Shown piece after piece: positions 1-7,987 of a stretch of DNA of 64,000 bases (its first letter is position 1; each line of letters begins with the position of its first letter). The DNA is from Claveliimonas monacensis (lineage in GTDB: Bacteria; Bacillota; Clostridia; Lachnospirales; Lachnospiraceae), in assembly GCF_014982975.1 (NCBI RefSeq), contig NZ_JADCKL010000012.1:1-64000 (forward strand), given 5' to 3'. Under the pieces are notes generated by a model. The model saw nothing but the letters and a program-made list of their open reading frames with translations. It did no database searches and was not told the DNA's origin. The position numbers and the translations under genes are program-made.

Positions 1-72
1 CCTCCTTATAATAATCTGTGAGGTTAATTATACGCTATTGTTATTCGAGAAAACGACATGTACCATCAGGTT

Positions 73-1134
73 TTAAGCTGAGATCTGCATTTCTTCTGGA
101 ATAATAATACTTCTGGGATAATGTGTCCAGCACCCGGCAAATGTGATATCCGGATTTTCCCGGTCCAGCTTCCTGTAAGCGGAATAGCCGTCACAGACAA
201 CTACCCCTGTAAAGCCCTTCAGGAATTCTTGCGGGTGGTCTGCTTTTCGGGTCCGCTGATATTCATACAGGACGATGGGCGTATCTTTGTAGATCTTCCC
301 AGTGCGGTAGATCCACATATAACTCTTGCTGTTTACGGGACGCCCATCCTTCGATACCATGACCGGAGTTTCGTCGGCCTGCAGCACATGGAAACGGTAC
401 AGTTCTTTATGGAGATAATCATAAAGGATTCCCAGATACCGGTCCGCACACTGGATCATCCAGTTCGCCATCACCTGCTTGGAAATGTGGATGTCGTTCC
501 GCAGGAATTCCTGACTGATCCGGTACAGAGGAAGCCCGTTTACATACTTGGCATTCATGATACTTGCCGCCAGAGAAGGAGTCAGGATGCTGTTCCGCAG
601 CAGATCTCTCGGACGGTCTGCCTTAACGATCGTCTGATTGTCCCTTCCGGCATAGACAGCTACATGATGCTCTTCAACTGTATACACGGCTGGCTGAACA
701 CGGACTCTTTTGTAGACTTCATCCGGAAGCTGCTTCCAGCCGTCTGCGCCAAAGAGTTCCTGCAGTTTTTCGTCCGAAAGAGTATGAGGGATCACTTCAA
801 CCGGAAGATCCTTTAAATCTTCCTCACGTTTCCCTTTCCTTTTCCGGCGGCTGACCTGGATCACATCCTCTTCGGCAGGCTCAACGACATAAAGAGTTTC
901 TGTCAGGGCTTCTGCTTCGTTAAAGATGAGTTCCAGTTCTAACTGGCCTGCTATAACATCCAGTTTTTCAGAAGAACGCCCATAGCGTTTATTGTTTGCG
1001 TCAGCGATCTGCTCGATCAGCCGCTCCATGTTTGCGTTCAGTTGGTTCAGCTGATCCTGCATGGACAGGATCACTGCTACGAGTGTCTCTTTGCTGAAGC
1101 TGTTCAGTTCTTCTGGTGAGTAGATCTTTGACAT
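73..1134 (-). pseudogene. tnpC: IS66 transposase (TnpC), C-terminally truncated
   Basis: This is the catalytic transposase of IS66. The 353 residues carry the N-terminal coiled region, the central zinc-binding region and the start of the DDE domain, with ADETP and VVCDGYSAY holding the first two catalytic aspartates. After FAGCWTH, where full-length members continue for more than a hundred residues to the catalytic glutamate, the frame runs into a short unrelated tail (YPRSIIIPEE) and stops. Full IS66 transposases are usually over 500 residues. The break near position 120 marks a deletion or recombination point, so the protein is predicted to be inactive. Confidence 0.88.
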
Positions 1135-1279
1135 GTCCGGTGCTCCTTTGTTTTGCTGAAACTATTGTACCGCAAAACAAAAGAAAAAGCGAACCACACA
1201 AAAAAGATCGTTCGTCATTCTCACCATAGGATAAACACTCTGAAAAGCCGAAAAAACTACTGGTTTTTTCAGTTTTTCA

Positions 1280-1320
1280 GAGTACTTATCCACACGGCAG
1301 CTTGCTGCCGGTAAGTACTC
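1280..1320. repeat. Long inverted repeat inside the IS66 element
   Basis: GAGTACTTA pairs with TAAGTACTC and the inner CGGCAGC pairs with GCTGCCG around a TT loop, with a six-base bulge on the left arm. It lies in the untranslated stretch between tnpC and tnpB (1135-1424), which holds no gene. It may be a folded RNA limiting transposase expression, or a remnant of another repeat. The role is not known. Confidence 0.6.
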
Positions 1321-1424
1321 CATGATTGAATGAATGCAATAAGGCTCTGCTGTGGATAACTCCCAATCTGTCCTGGACGGCGAATGCGAAAAGATTTTTG
1401 ATTTTCTCCGTTTTGCACAATGCT

Positions 1425-1784
1425 TTACAGGAGATCCTGAGGATACACTTCCTGGATCGGATGTCTGGAGACGATCTCCAGCCCCTTCATCAACGCCTGA
1501 TATTGTTCCGGCGTGATCTCCAGTGCCTCTTCTTTTGTACGGGGCCAGCTGAAACCGCCAAGCTCCAGCCTTTTGTAGAGGAGAAGGAATCCATCGCCTT
1601 CCCATACAAGCCCCTTGATGCGGTCACTGCGCCTGCCGCAGAAGAGAAAAAGGATGTCCTTTTCATAAGGATCTAACTGGAAGTTGAATTTAATAATAGA
1701 TGCCAGACCATCAATCCCGCGGCGTAAATCTGTGTATCCTGCAGCAATATAAATCTTTCGGAATCCGGTTGCATTATTCAGCAC
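1425..1784 (-). CDS. tnpB: IS66 accessory protein TnpB (Orf2)
   Basis: A 119-residue IS66 Orf2 protein, recognised from the block AAGYTDLRRGIDGLA, the FLFCGRRSDRIKGLVWEGDGF core and the TPEQYQALMKGL end. A longer frame opens at 1817, but the GTG at 1784 is preceded by GGAGG at good spacing and gives the usual family N-terminus (LNNATGFRKIY). It then overlaps the end of tnpA by a few bases, as is common in IS66. The protein is needed together with TnpA and TnpC for transposition; its biochemical role is not settled. It is intact here although tnpC is broken. Confidence 0.85.
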   Translation of the reverse strand: MLNNATGFRKIYIAAGYTDLRRGIDGLASIIKFNFQLDPYEKDILFLFCGRRSDRIKGLVWEGDGFLLLYKRLELGGFSWPRTKEEALEITPEQYQALMKGLEIVSRHPIQEVYPQDLL

Positions 1785-2178
1785 CCAGGAGCCCTCCAAT
1801 CCGGGAGAGAAGCTCATCCGATGCAGAATTCGAAATCTCCAGAATGAGACTGCCTTTCCGGATCACGAGATCCGGATGAAAAACCGGAGCTGTGTTCTGA
1901 GAAGAAGATGGAAGCTTGATCTCAGTAAAAGAGACTGCCCTTTGAGTCGCTGGCACCATCGGCGCCATTTCCTGATGCGGTCCGGCAGTTGCCGGTAATA
2001 ATGAATTCTGGGAATTTTCGAAAGCTTCCCTGCGCAGGATCCTCTGCCAGTAGAAGAACTGCTTCACTGAAATCCCATTTGCTCTGCACCAGGCAGTTTT
2101 AGACATTCCGCTGTTTATGCATTCATTCATGATTTTGGCCCAGTGCTCTGCACGGACCTGATGTGTGATCTTATCCAT
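1774..2178 (-). CDS. tnpA: IS66 TnpA, helix-turn-helix protein
   Basis: First gene of the IS66 operon, 134 residues. The N-terminal half has the short HTH typical of IS66 Orf1 (SGMSKTAWCRANGISVKQFFYWQR). The C-terminal part has the family end with EIKLPSSS and a LILEISN strand. It probably binds element DNA and helps TnpC. An AGGAG-like site precedes the ATG. The reading frame is complete. Confidence 0.83.
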   Translation of the reverse strand: MDKITHQVRAEHWAKIMNECINSGMSKTAWCRANGISVKQFFYWQRILRREAFENSQNSLLPATAGPHQEMAPMVPATQRAVSFTEIKLPSSSQNTAPVFHPDLVIRKGSLILEISNSASDELLSRIGGLLGAE

Positions 2179-2253
2179 AGGGACACTCCTCTAAAAAACT
2201 TGTAGTTTTCTGGAGGTATTATCTCATAGATAGATAAAACTAGCACGGTACTA

Positions 2254-2637
2254 GTGATTTACCGTGTACATATTGTCGGGTTTTTATCATATAATGGGAA
2301 ATATGGTATACAAATTTTTAATTTTGGGTTGTCCTATGAATGGGAAAAATATAATAATTGTAATCCTGAGCAAATATGTTTTGAGTTTAGAAATTCAGTT
2401 ATAGTAAAGCTAGCTGAGAAAATAGTGGATAAAATGATAACTTCCAAGAATATTCGATATGATATAACAAATACAATTCCGGATGAAATCGGAATAAAGC
2501 ATCCAATCATAGCATTATTCGATGATTTGGCAAATAAAAAGATGCTAATAGAATTCCACAGATGTATTTTAGATGTAAATTATCGTAAAAAAATGTTGGA
2601 GGATTGTTTCATGGAAAAGCAAGCAACTTATAAATAG
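2254..2637 (+). CDS. Hypothetical protein, possibly the 3' remnant of a gene hit by IS66
   Basis: A 127-residue frame beginning at GTG just beyond the IS66 end, with no clear Shine-Dalgarno site. I recognise no domain. Composition is AT-rich and hydrophilic with a short hydrophobic N-terminus. The frame is open upstream to about 2230 and begins right where the element ends, so it may be the tail of a longer gene interrupted by the insertion. No function can be given. Confidence 0.4.
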   Translation: MIYRVHIVGFLSYNGKYGIQIFNFGLSYEWEKYNNCNPEQICFEFRNSVIVKLAEKIVDKMITSKNIRYDITNTIPDEIGIKHPIIALFDDLANKKMLIEFHRCILDVNYRKKMLEDCFMEKQATYK

Positions 2638-2753
2638 ACGATTAAAAATGTAGATAATCCTTTCAGTCAAAATTCTAAAATATTATTGACGTTACTAGGA
2701 GACTGATATAATCTATGACTATAATAGAGTTTTACGTTTGAAAGGAATAAAAA

Positions 2754-3218
2754 ATGAAAGTATGGGGAAAATCTGAGTTCAAATCTGATGAGCATTTTTT
2801 GGGAACAATACAGCTGTCTTGCAAAAAAAATATTTATGCTTGTACAGTAGGAAGAACCAACTGTAAATGGGTGTTAAACCTATCGGCGCCAAATATGTAC
2901 CTCTGCAATCTGTTTGTTGATAATGCAATAAATGACTGGAAAAATATATTCCTTGTATCAGATCTGTTTTATGAGCTGTATAAGAAAAGCAAGGAGGCAG
3001 GGAAGAATGCTAATGAGAAATTGAATGATTATTTTTCCAGCAGTTCTTATATGGATCTTGTAGATCGAATTGAGGATCCAATGCGTTTGCTTTTCGCTAA
3101 GGACCCAGACGACCTTGAACTTGAAATTGCAATTTTACTCCATAGAGAAATACCAGTGCAGGAGAGCGAGCGACTGCAGGAGATGGGGAGTGAACTCCAA
3201 GAATTTATTCATGTGTGA
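2754..3218 (+). CDS. Hypothetical protein (154 aa)
   Basis: The frame starts at ATG with an AAAGGAAT-type site a few bases upstream. The protein is hydrophilic and probably cytosolic, with no signal peptide or membrane helix. It has a Cys-containing N-terminal half and an acidic C-terminal helix region (KDPDDLELEIAILLHREIP). I do not recognise the family. It stands alone between the IS66 flank and a candidate small-RNA gene, so context does not indicate a role. Confidence 0.55.
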   Translation: MKVWGKSEFKSDEHFLGTIQLSCKKNIYACTVGRTNCKWVLNLSAPNMYLCNLFVDNAINDWKNIFLVSDLFYELYKKSKEAGKNANEKLNDYFSSSSYMDLVDRIEDPMRLLFAKDPDDLELEIAILLHREIPVQESERLQEMGSELQEFIHV

Positions 3219-3372
3219 GGAGGGAACATCAAAGGATTATTTTACGTAAATGGAAATTTAAAGTGACTTCGCACAATACTTCTAAGATTGTGAAAAGATA
3301 TTGATTTTTGAACTGTAATAGACCGAAAAGTCGATGATTAGGCGAAAAGTGCAAGTGAAAAGTATTTCCATG

Positions 3373-3401
3373 TTGACAAATATTCGGAACGAAGGTACGA
3401 T
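3373..3401 (+). promoter_or_regulatory. Sigma-70 type promoter
   Basis: TTGACA at 3373-3378 and TACGAT at 3396-3401 are separated by exactly 17 bases. Transcription should begin near 3408, directly in front of a run of hairpins with no open frame. Confidence 0.6.
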
Positions 3402-3407
3402 ATACAT

Positions 3408-3536
3408 GATACAGATTACTTTAGTTCCATTTTGATGGAAGCGTAGTTTTTATTCTGAGAGAACTCAGAAGATGTTTTTTGCATATTGAGTGAATGAAAA
3501 GCATTGATTGTTTTTATGACAGTCAGTGCTTTTTTA
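3408..3536 (+). ncRNA. Candidate small RNA or leader ending in an intrinsic terminator
   Basis: After the promoter at 3373-3401 comes about 130 bases without a usable reading frame. It contains the perfect hairpin TTCCAT-TTTG-ATGGAA (3427-3442), a CTGAG/CTCAG hairpin near 3456-3469, and a terminator at 3497-3536 (AAAGCATTGATTG paired by G-U tolerant matches to CAGTCAGTGCTTT, then T-rich). The candidate RNA at 17753-17900 has the same order: a TTCCA/TGGAA hairpin, then an ATTGATT/AATCAGT terminator. No RNA family could be assigned. The rest of 3219-3640 shows nothing else. Confidence 0.5.
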
Positions 3537-3640
3537 TTTCGGAATAAGTATCACGTAACTTATAAATTTTGCAAAATTAAAAGGAGGATAGTCAATAACA
3601 AAGAAAATATTAGGAGACAAAGAATCTTTGAGAATGGAGG

Positions 3641-3826
3641 ATGAATATGAATAGATATGCTGTTTGATATTGTAATATATTAGCCAAGATCGTTATTGCC
3701 GGGTCAGACACTATCGAAGAGGCGAAAGAAAAGATTTAGGCTGCAGATGATGAATGGAGATTTGGATTAGATATGAAAGTCTATGATAAGTGTGAAATCA
3801 GATCGAGTTTAACATCTCAAGAATAA
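3641..3826 (+). pseudogene. Decayed small gene with in-frame TGA and TAG
   Basis: From ATG at 3641, with GGAGG just upstream, one frame runs 62 codons to TAA at 3824. It is interrupted by TGA at 3665-3667 and TAG at 3737-3739. The middle reads AGSDTIEEAKEKI, stop, AADDEWRFGLDMKVYDKCEI, which has the look of a coherent protein. Two stops without a frameshift suggest point-mutation decay of a small element-borne gene. Suppression is a formal alternative that nothing else in the window supports. Confidence 0.55.
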
Positions 3827-3868
3827 TCTAAAAGGTAATACGAAATAAATATAGGAGGATCATTATAC

Positions 3869-4099
3869 ATGATGACAATAGGACAGTTAGATTATGCGTT
3901 AAAAGAAAAAACACCTATTTTTTTAAGGGCAGTAACAGGAAAGAAAAAAGTGGAACTTACAAATTATATACGTGGCCAATCCTGTGTACTTTCATGGGAA
4001 GTAAATAGCATTGAAATTTTAGGAAAGAAAAAAGGAGTTGTAGCAGACATTCTGCTTTCTGAATCAGTAATAAGCGCCTTGGAGACTATAGAGGAATAA
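3869..4099 (+). CDS. Hypothetical small protein (76 aa)
   Basis: Starts at ATG after an AGGAGG site. It is a short, soluble, mixed alpha/beta-looking protein beginning MMTIGQLDYALKEKTPIF with a basic GKKK motif near the middle. No domain is recognised. It follows the decayed gene closely and precedes a zinc-binding-like small gene, so these may all be remnants of one mobile-element module. Confidence 0.55.
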   Translation: MMTIGQLDYALKEKTPIFLRAVTGKKKVELTNYIRGQSCVLSWEVNSIEILGKKKGVVADILLSESVISALETIEE

Positions 4100-4210
4100 A
4101 GGTTGCAAAGCGTTTGGCATTTTCATGCGTATAATCTTGCGGCGAGGAATAATGAAAATATATTTTAGAAACGAGTAATAATAGATGAATGATAAGAAGG
4201 AGAAAGGAGA

Positions 4211-4420
4211 ATGCGTTTGAGTAAAGTAAAATGGTTAGATGAATATTGTAACAATTGTGGCTGCCAGATTAACTCCTGGGATAAAAGAATTTCAAAAACT
4301 TTAGCGTACCGCTATCCTAATTGTGAGAAATGTATAGCAGAAGAATATGACATGAACGTAGATGATTTGCGGAACCGGATGGAACGATTTTTTGGTATGC
4401 GCCCATGCATAGGCATATAA
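4211..4420 (+). CDS. Small Cys-rich protein, probable zinc binder
   Basis: A 69-residue protein with paired cysteines YCNNCGC near residue 15 and NCEKC near residue 38, spaced as in a four-cysteine zinc ribbon. The C-terminal helix region ends FFGMRPCIGI. An AGGAG site precedes the ATG. Similar small proteins occur in conjugative elements of Clostridia, but I cannot name a family with certainty. It overlaps nothing and is followed nine bases later by the 56-residue gene at 4430, so the two are likely co-transcribed. Confidence 0.6.
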   Translation: MRLSKVKWLDEYCNNCGCQINSWDKRISKTLAYRYPNCEKCIAEEYDMNVDDLRNRMERFFGMRPCIGI

Positions 4421-4429
4421 GGGAGTAGT

Positions 4430-4600
4430 ATGAATGCGGATAATGAACTAACAGAAGTATTCCTGGATGTAGAAAATCTGGTGGGGAATTATCTGGATCA
4501 TATTGGTGGGTATCATACAGACAGGTGGATTTCTGATGAAGAGTTGTACCGAACTATTTATGACATTGACATATTGAAAAGCTGCAGCTTAAAAATATAG
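4430..4600 (+). CDS. Hypothetical acidic small protein (56 aa)
   Basis: A 57-codon frame begins at ATG 4430 after a GGGAG site, nine bases after the preceding stop. The product is acidic (MNADNELTEVFLDVENLVGN at its N-terminus). It shares the short string LDHIG with the N-terminal extension of the protein at 5268. Probably translated with the zinc-binder before it. Function unknown. Confidence 0.5.
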   Translation: MNADNELTEVFLDVENLVGNYLDHIGGYHTDRWISDEELYRTIYDIDILKSCSLKI

Positions 4601-4870
4601 ATTGTATTATTTTAAGAGGATTTTGTGCCAATATATATTAGGGGCAATATATTAAGTGTTATATTTGACATTGCTTTTTTTGAGGGGTATACTTATTAGA
4701 AGTTAGCATGAGACCTGATGAGATGATTGGAACTCTAGCCACTTAGTCCAACTTTACAACTTAATCATTTGTAGCAATACTAAAAGAAAAAAACGGAGGT
4801 GAAAAAGATTATTGCTACAGGTGGAATGCTATTTTCCTGTAAAAATAAATATATACAAAATAGTTATTTA

Positions 4871-4900
4871 AGCGGGAAATGTTAAGTTTTCCCGCTGTTT
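4871..4900 (+). terminator. Probable intrinsic terminator
   Basis: AGCGGGAAA pairs with TTTCCCGCT (4871-4896), followed by a short T-rich run. The 4601-4971 stretch otherwise holds only AT-rich DNA. A 28-codon GTG frame at 4799 has its start too close to its only ribosome site to be credible. Confidence 0.55.
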
Positions 4901-4971
4901 CATAATTGGGGCCCCTGATTTAAGCGGCAGATTTATTTTAACAATCTTAAAAATGAATAGAGAGGAAAAGT

Positions 4972-5268
4972 ATGATATCTAGAGAAGAACTGCTCAGGAT
5001 GAAAAATATGACGTTCGACGAAGTGAATCCAGACGATATTATAGATGTTGAGGATTTTCATATTGATGTGACACTGAGTAAATCAGAAAAAATCAAACAG
5101 ATTTTGGAATCTGGAAAGAACCCTTATTTTCTGAAATCTGGAAATACAATTGTTAAAATTGGGTATGCGGATACAACCAGAACAATTGAAGACGCATTAG
5201 AAAGTTTGGTGAGTTTAGAAAGCAAATCAGGAAGCGAAAATGGAAATAGACGTAATGGAGGCTGGTAA
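4972..5268 (+). CDS. DUF6870-like protein, first of a tandem pair
   Basis: A 98-residue acidic protein starting MISREELLRMKNMTFDEV. It has a central TLSKSEKIKQILESGKNPYF segment and a C-terminal region with IGYADT and a repeated ALESLVSLES end. The pattern matches what I remember of DUF6870, a small family common on mobile elements of gut Firmicutes, with no known function. It is followed by a close paralogue at 5268 whose start overlaps its stop (TAATG), so the pair is translationally coupled. The start has an AGAGAGG site. Confidence 0.6.
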   Translation: MISREELLRMKNMTFDEVNPDDIIDVEDFHIDVTLSKSEKIKQILESGKNPYFLKSGNTIVKIGYADTTRTIEDALESLVSLESKSGSENGNRRNGGW

Positions 5269-5582
5269 TGTTTCTCGATAAAAACTTAGATCATATAGGG
5301 AGCAATAAATGCCACGAAGAAGTTTTTATGATTACAAGGGAAGAATTAATTAGAATGAGGAACATGACGTTTGATGAGATAGATCCTGATGATGCAATAG
5401 ATCTTGATGATCTTGATGTTGATGTAACCTTAAGTAAACAAGAGAAGATTTTAAATATTTTAAATAGCGGAAAAAATCCATATTTTTGTAAGTCACAGGG
5501 CTATTTAATAAAAGTAGGATTTGAACCAAACGGTGTATCTGCAGAAGAGGCACTTGAAAGTTTAGTTAAAATGAAATGGTAG
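5268..5582 (+). CDS. DUF6870-like protein, second of a tandem pair
   Basis: This protein resembles its upstream neighbour over most of its length (MITREELIRMRNMTFDEIDP, then VTLSKQEKI and NSGKNPYF). The ATG at 5268 overlaps the previous stop and has TGGAGG upstream, giving a 20-residue extension. An internal ATG at 5328 would start exactly where the homology begins but has no good ribosome site. The duplication has diverged clearly and is presumably not very recent. Role unknown. Confidence 0.6.
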   Translation: MFLDKNLDHIGSNKCHEEVFMITREELIRMRNMTFDEIDPDDAIDLDDLDVDVTLSKQEKILNILNSGKNPYFCKSQGYLIKVGFEPNGVSAEEALESLVKMKW

Positions 5583-5593
5583 TGGAGGTAAAG

Positions 5594-5878
5594 ATGATTA
5601 AATATCGTCCAGTTAGATCAACGCTAAGCGAAGCAATGGAAGAAGAACAATTTTTTGACACAATAGACGCTATGTTTGATTATATTGTGAAAGATTGGCA
5701 GCAGTTTGGAAATGACTTGTTTTCAAAAGAAGATTTGAGTATTGAAGAAAAACCTGGCAAAGATAAACGTATTAATTGGAAAGAATGCAGAGAAGTATAC
5801 GTAAAACGGATGGGGCAAGAAATGTACACAACGCCACAGTGTATTGGATATTGTAGTTTTGAAGACTCTAATGTATAA
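5594..5878 (+). CDS. Hypothetical protein (94 aa)
   Basis: The ATG at 5594 follows GGAGG at good spacing; an earlier in-frame GTG at 5576 overlaps the preceding gene and is less likely. The product is soluble, with an acidic helix (TLSEAMEEEQFFDTIDAMFD) followed by a basic segment and a Cys near the end. It lies in the same run as the DUF6870-like pair. I recognise no domain. Confidence 0.55.
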   Translation: MIKYRPVRSTLSEAMEEEQFFDTIDAMFDYIVKDWQQFGNDLFSKEDLSIEEKPGKDKRINWKECREVYVKRMGQEMYTTPQCIGYCSFEDSNV

Positions 5879-5880
5879 AA

Positions 5881-6189
5881 GTGATTCATATATTAATGAG
5901 AATCTGCAAGATGAAATATAATCGAAAAATTATTAAAACAAATAAAAATTCAGTCCTATATGCAAATAAGTACTGGTTTGTGATAAATCAGAGTGGAAAA
6001 GTACAGGAAGACGGAGTAGATTATTATATTTTAGAAGTTACACGCCTAAAAAAGGATTATACACTATATCGTGGGAGATGCAGAAATAAGTTTATTCAGG
6101 TGTGTGATGATGAAATAAATATTATGCAGGATACATCTGCACAGATCTACTGTGAAATCTATAATTCAAGAAAAACCTATTTAGGGTGA
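5881..6189 (+). CDS. Hypothetical protein (up to 102 aa)
   Basis: The frame opens at GTG 5881, two bases after the previous stop, with alternative ATGs at 5896 and 5911. None has a clear ribosome site, so the start is uncertain. The protein is basic and beta-strand rich (YANKYWFVINQSGKV, VDYYILEVTRL), which could be a small nucleic-acid-binding or structural fold. No family is recognised. It is the last gene before the bidirectional terminator at 6301-6360. Confidence 0.45.
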   Translation: MIHILMRICKMKYNRKIIKTNKNSVLYANKYWFVINQSGKVQEDGVDYYILEVTRLKKDYTLYRGRCRNKFIQVCDDEINIMQDTSAQIYCEIYNSRKTYLG

Positions 6190-6300
6190 AGTTTGTTAGT
6201 ATAATTTTGAAGGTGGGATGCGGCAAGTTGATGAGGTTAAACCATCAACATAGAATCTTACAGCTAAAAAAAATAGCATGATATTTAATAGTTCACTTTT

Positions 6301-6360
6301 AGATAAGAAAAAAGGCAAAACCAGCAGGTAATCCTTTCTGGTTTTTGCCTTTTTCTTATC
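6301..6360. terminator. Strong bidirectional terminator
   Basis: GATAAGAAAAA and AGGCAAAACCAG pair with CTGGTTTTTGCCT and TTTTCTTATC around a 13-base loop, with T-runs on both strands. It separates the hypothetical-gene run on the left from the response regulator converging from the right. Confidence 0.8.
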
Positions 6361-6463
6361 ACAGCATAAAGGAATTTGTTTTATGCACCATCTACCTAAA
6401 ATATGCGTAACACACAAATTATTAAAATATATTATCTGATATGGAAGGAAAGAAATTTGTCTT

Positions 6464-7198
6464 TTAATTTATTAATTTCTTTAAACCTTTCTTTCTCCTC
6501 ACAGAAACAGGACAGCTTTCCCCATTATTCATGTGGACGGTTAGCTCTTTGAAATCTACATCAGCGATGTTATCTTTATTGATAATATATGATGTATGAC
6601 ATCTATAAAATCGATAATCTAATTGTTGCTCAATATCTTTTAATTGTCCAGTAAATTCTATGACACGTTTTCTTGCATGCAAAATAATTTTATGGATATT
6701 ACTGGATGTTTCAAAGAAAATAATATCATTATAGTCAATCACAATATGTTTATCATTTTGATTAATCGTAAAGGTTCGGGTAACATCATTGTACAATGAT
6801 GTGTATTTATTGTTCACATCTAATAGGCATTCATGGATTTTAGATTTTATATGTTCAGCAGTATCCTTTACGATGAAATCTAGAGCTTCTGCCTTATATT
6901 GAAAGGTGAGAAAACTCATCTCTGAATGGGATGTAATAAAGACTATGAAACAGCGAGGCTGAATTTGTCGGATCCGCTGTGCAAGTGTCAGCCCATCCAT
7001 ATCAGATTTTAAATCAATGTCAAGAAAGAAAAGGCCTGTGTTTTCGGAAGTTAATATTTTTTTTAGAATCATATGGGGGTCAGATGTTGCCTGAACAATC
7101 TGCATATCAAAACCTTCCATAAGAATAAAATTAGATATATATTTTTGAAAGAGGCTTAACTGCTTTTTGTTGTCTTCACAGATGAAAATATCAATCAT
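6464..7198 (-). CDS. AgrA-like response regulator, LytTR DNA-binding
   Basis: A 244-residue two-component regulator. The receiver domain has the acidic pair ED at 8-9, the phospho-acceptor Asp60 in FFLDIDL, and FITSHSE plus DFIVKD for the conserved Thr and Lys. The C-terminal LytTR domain (about 135-240) has DYNDIIFFETSS, the FYRCHTSYIIN core and PVSVRRKKGLKKL. It likely binds direct or inverted repeats in the agr promoters after phosphorylation by the kinase at 7986-9308. An earlier GTG at 7210 overlaps the AGGAG site, so the ATG at 7198 is preferred. It is transcribed away from agrB. Confidence 0.9.
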   Translation of the reverse strand: MIDIFICEDNKKQLSLFQKYISNFILMEGFDMQIVQATSDPHMILKKILTSENTGLFFLDIDLKSDMDGLTLAQRIRQIQPRCFIVFITSHSEMSFLTFQYKAEALDFIVKDTAEHIKSKIHECLLDVNNKYTSLYNDVTRTFTINQNDKHIVIDYNDIIFFETSSNIHKIILHARKRVIEFTGQLKDIEQQLDYRFYRCHTSYIINKDNIADVDFKELTVHMNNGESCPVSVRRKKGLKKLIN

Positions 7199-7270
7199 GT
7201 TCAGTATCACTCCTTATTTTATCTTGTGATATGTTTATTATACAATAATTTGAGTTATTATAGAAGAAAA

Positions 7271-7341
7271 ATAATAAGTGTCAACTTTTTGATAATAAGT
7301 GTTTGGGATTAAGCAGTTTTTATATAGAAATGAACGTTTAT
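7271..7341. promoter_or_regulatory. Repeats upstream of agrB, candidate regulator sites
   Basis: ATAATAAGTGT occurs at 7271-7281 and again at 7292-7302, 21 bases apart (two helical turns). AACGTTTAT at 7333-7341 fits the LytTR box pattern as I recall it, and GTCAACTTT (7280-7288) resembles the same box reversed. The region lies between the divergent regulator and agrB genes, so autoregulation by the response regulator is plausible. Confidence 0.45.
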
Positions 7342-7403
7342 TATAAAAACCTAAAGGGTTATTTTTATTCTGCTATTATTGCTCCAAGAAAGGAGATACG
7401 AAA

Positions 7404-7973
7404 ATGGAAACAATCGCGAACAGAATTGTAAATTATTTAGATACTTATAAAACTATTTGGAGCGATGTAGATCGAATGCGAATGAGTTTGGGGCTGCAAA
7501 TCATGATTCATAATATCGTTATGATTGGAACGATTCTTTTGATTTCGAAAATTGCGGGAATTTTTCTGGAAGCCGTTGTTCTTTTGACTGCATATGGAAC
7601 GCTAAAAATGACCGCAGGAGGAGTACATTTCAGAACGAGTCTGGCATGTCTTATTGGGACTGGGGTATTTGTGATGGCTGGAGTTTTGTTTTCTAGACAG
7701 TTAAATATGGAGTTGTTTCATATAATGGGAATTTATCTTGTCTGTCTTATAATTCTGGTTAAAATTGGACCACAAGGTACTGAGAATAATCCAATCTCAG
7801 AAGAAAATTATATAAAACTCAGAAATAGAACGGGGTTTATAGTTTTGACATATATGTTTCTAACCGTTATTGTGGAAAATGTGACAGGTCGCATTCCATA
7901 TTTACTATTTATTGCGGTAGTATTTGAAACAATATCTATTCTTCCGTCTTATCTAAAAAACAGGAGCATTTAA
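7404..7973 (+). CDS. agrB: AgrB-like membrane cysteine peptidase
   Basis: AgrB removes the C-terminal tail of the AgrD propeptide and forms the thiolactone intermediate. The 189-residue length fits the family. The motif MTAGGVHFRTSLAC holds the catalytic His and Cys seven residues apart, after the conserved basic region. Four to six hydrophobic helices span the rest. The ATG has AAAGGAG upstream. The nearest AgrD-like gene is not adjacent but about 1.5 kb downstream, beyond the antisense kinase gene, which is unusual for agr loci. Confidence 0.9.
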   Translation: METIANRIVNYLDTYKTIWSDVDRMRMSLGLQIMIHNIVMIGTILLISKIAGIFLEAVVLLTAYGTLKMTAGGVHFRTSLACLIGTGVFVMAGVLFSRQLNMELFHIMGIYLVCLIILVKIGPQGTENNPISEENYIKLRNRTGFIVLTYMFLTVIVENVTGRIPYLLFIAVVFETISILPSYLKNRSI

Positions 7974-7987
7974 TGCTCCTGTTTTTT
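7955..7987. terminator. Bidirectional terminator between agrB and the kinase
   Basis: AAAAAACAGGAGCAT pairs perfectly with ATGCTCCTGTTTTTT around a two- or three-base loop. It overlaps the last codons of the convergent agrB and kinase genes and serves both. Confidence 0.85.

Larger units (their letters stand above)
73..2220 (-). mobile_element. IS66-family insertion sequence, truncated at its tnpC end
   Basis: Three minus-strand genes in the order tnpA-tnpB-tnpC match the IS66 family layout. The tnpA end keeps untranslated sequence up to about 2220, but the transposase stops early near position 73, so the far end and its terminal inverted repeat are missing. I could not define the outer ends or a target duplication. 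The element is probably immobile by itself, because the last part of the catalytic domain is lost. Confidence 0.85.

Noticed and set aside
121-816. 231-codon plus-strand frame over the IS66 transposase
   Set aside because: It is the shadow of the transposase on the other strand; the minus-strand protein has clear IS66 motifs.
4799-4886. 28-codon GTG frame possibly a signalling peptide
   Set aside because: The start overlaps its own ribosome site and no AgrD- or RiPP-like pattern is seen.
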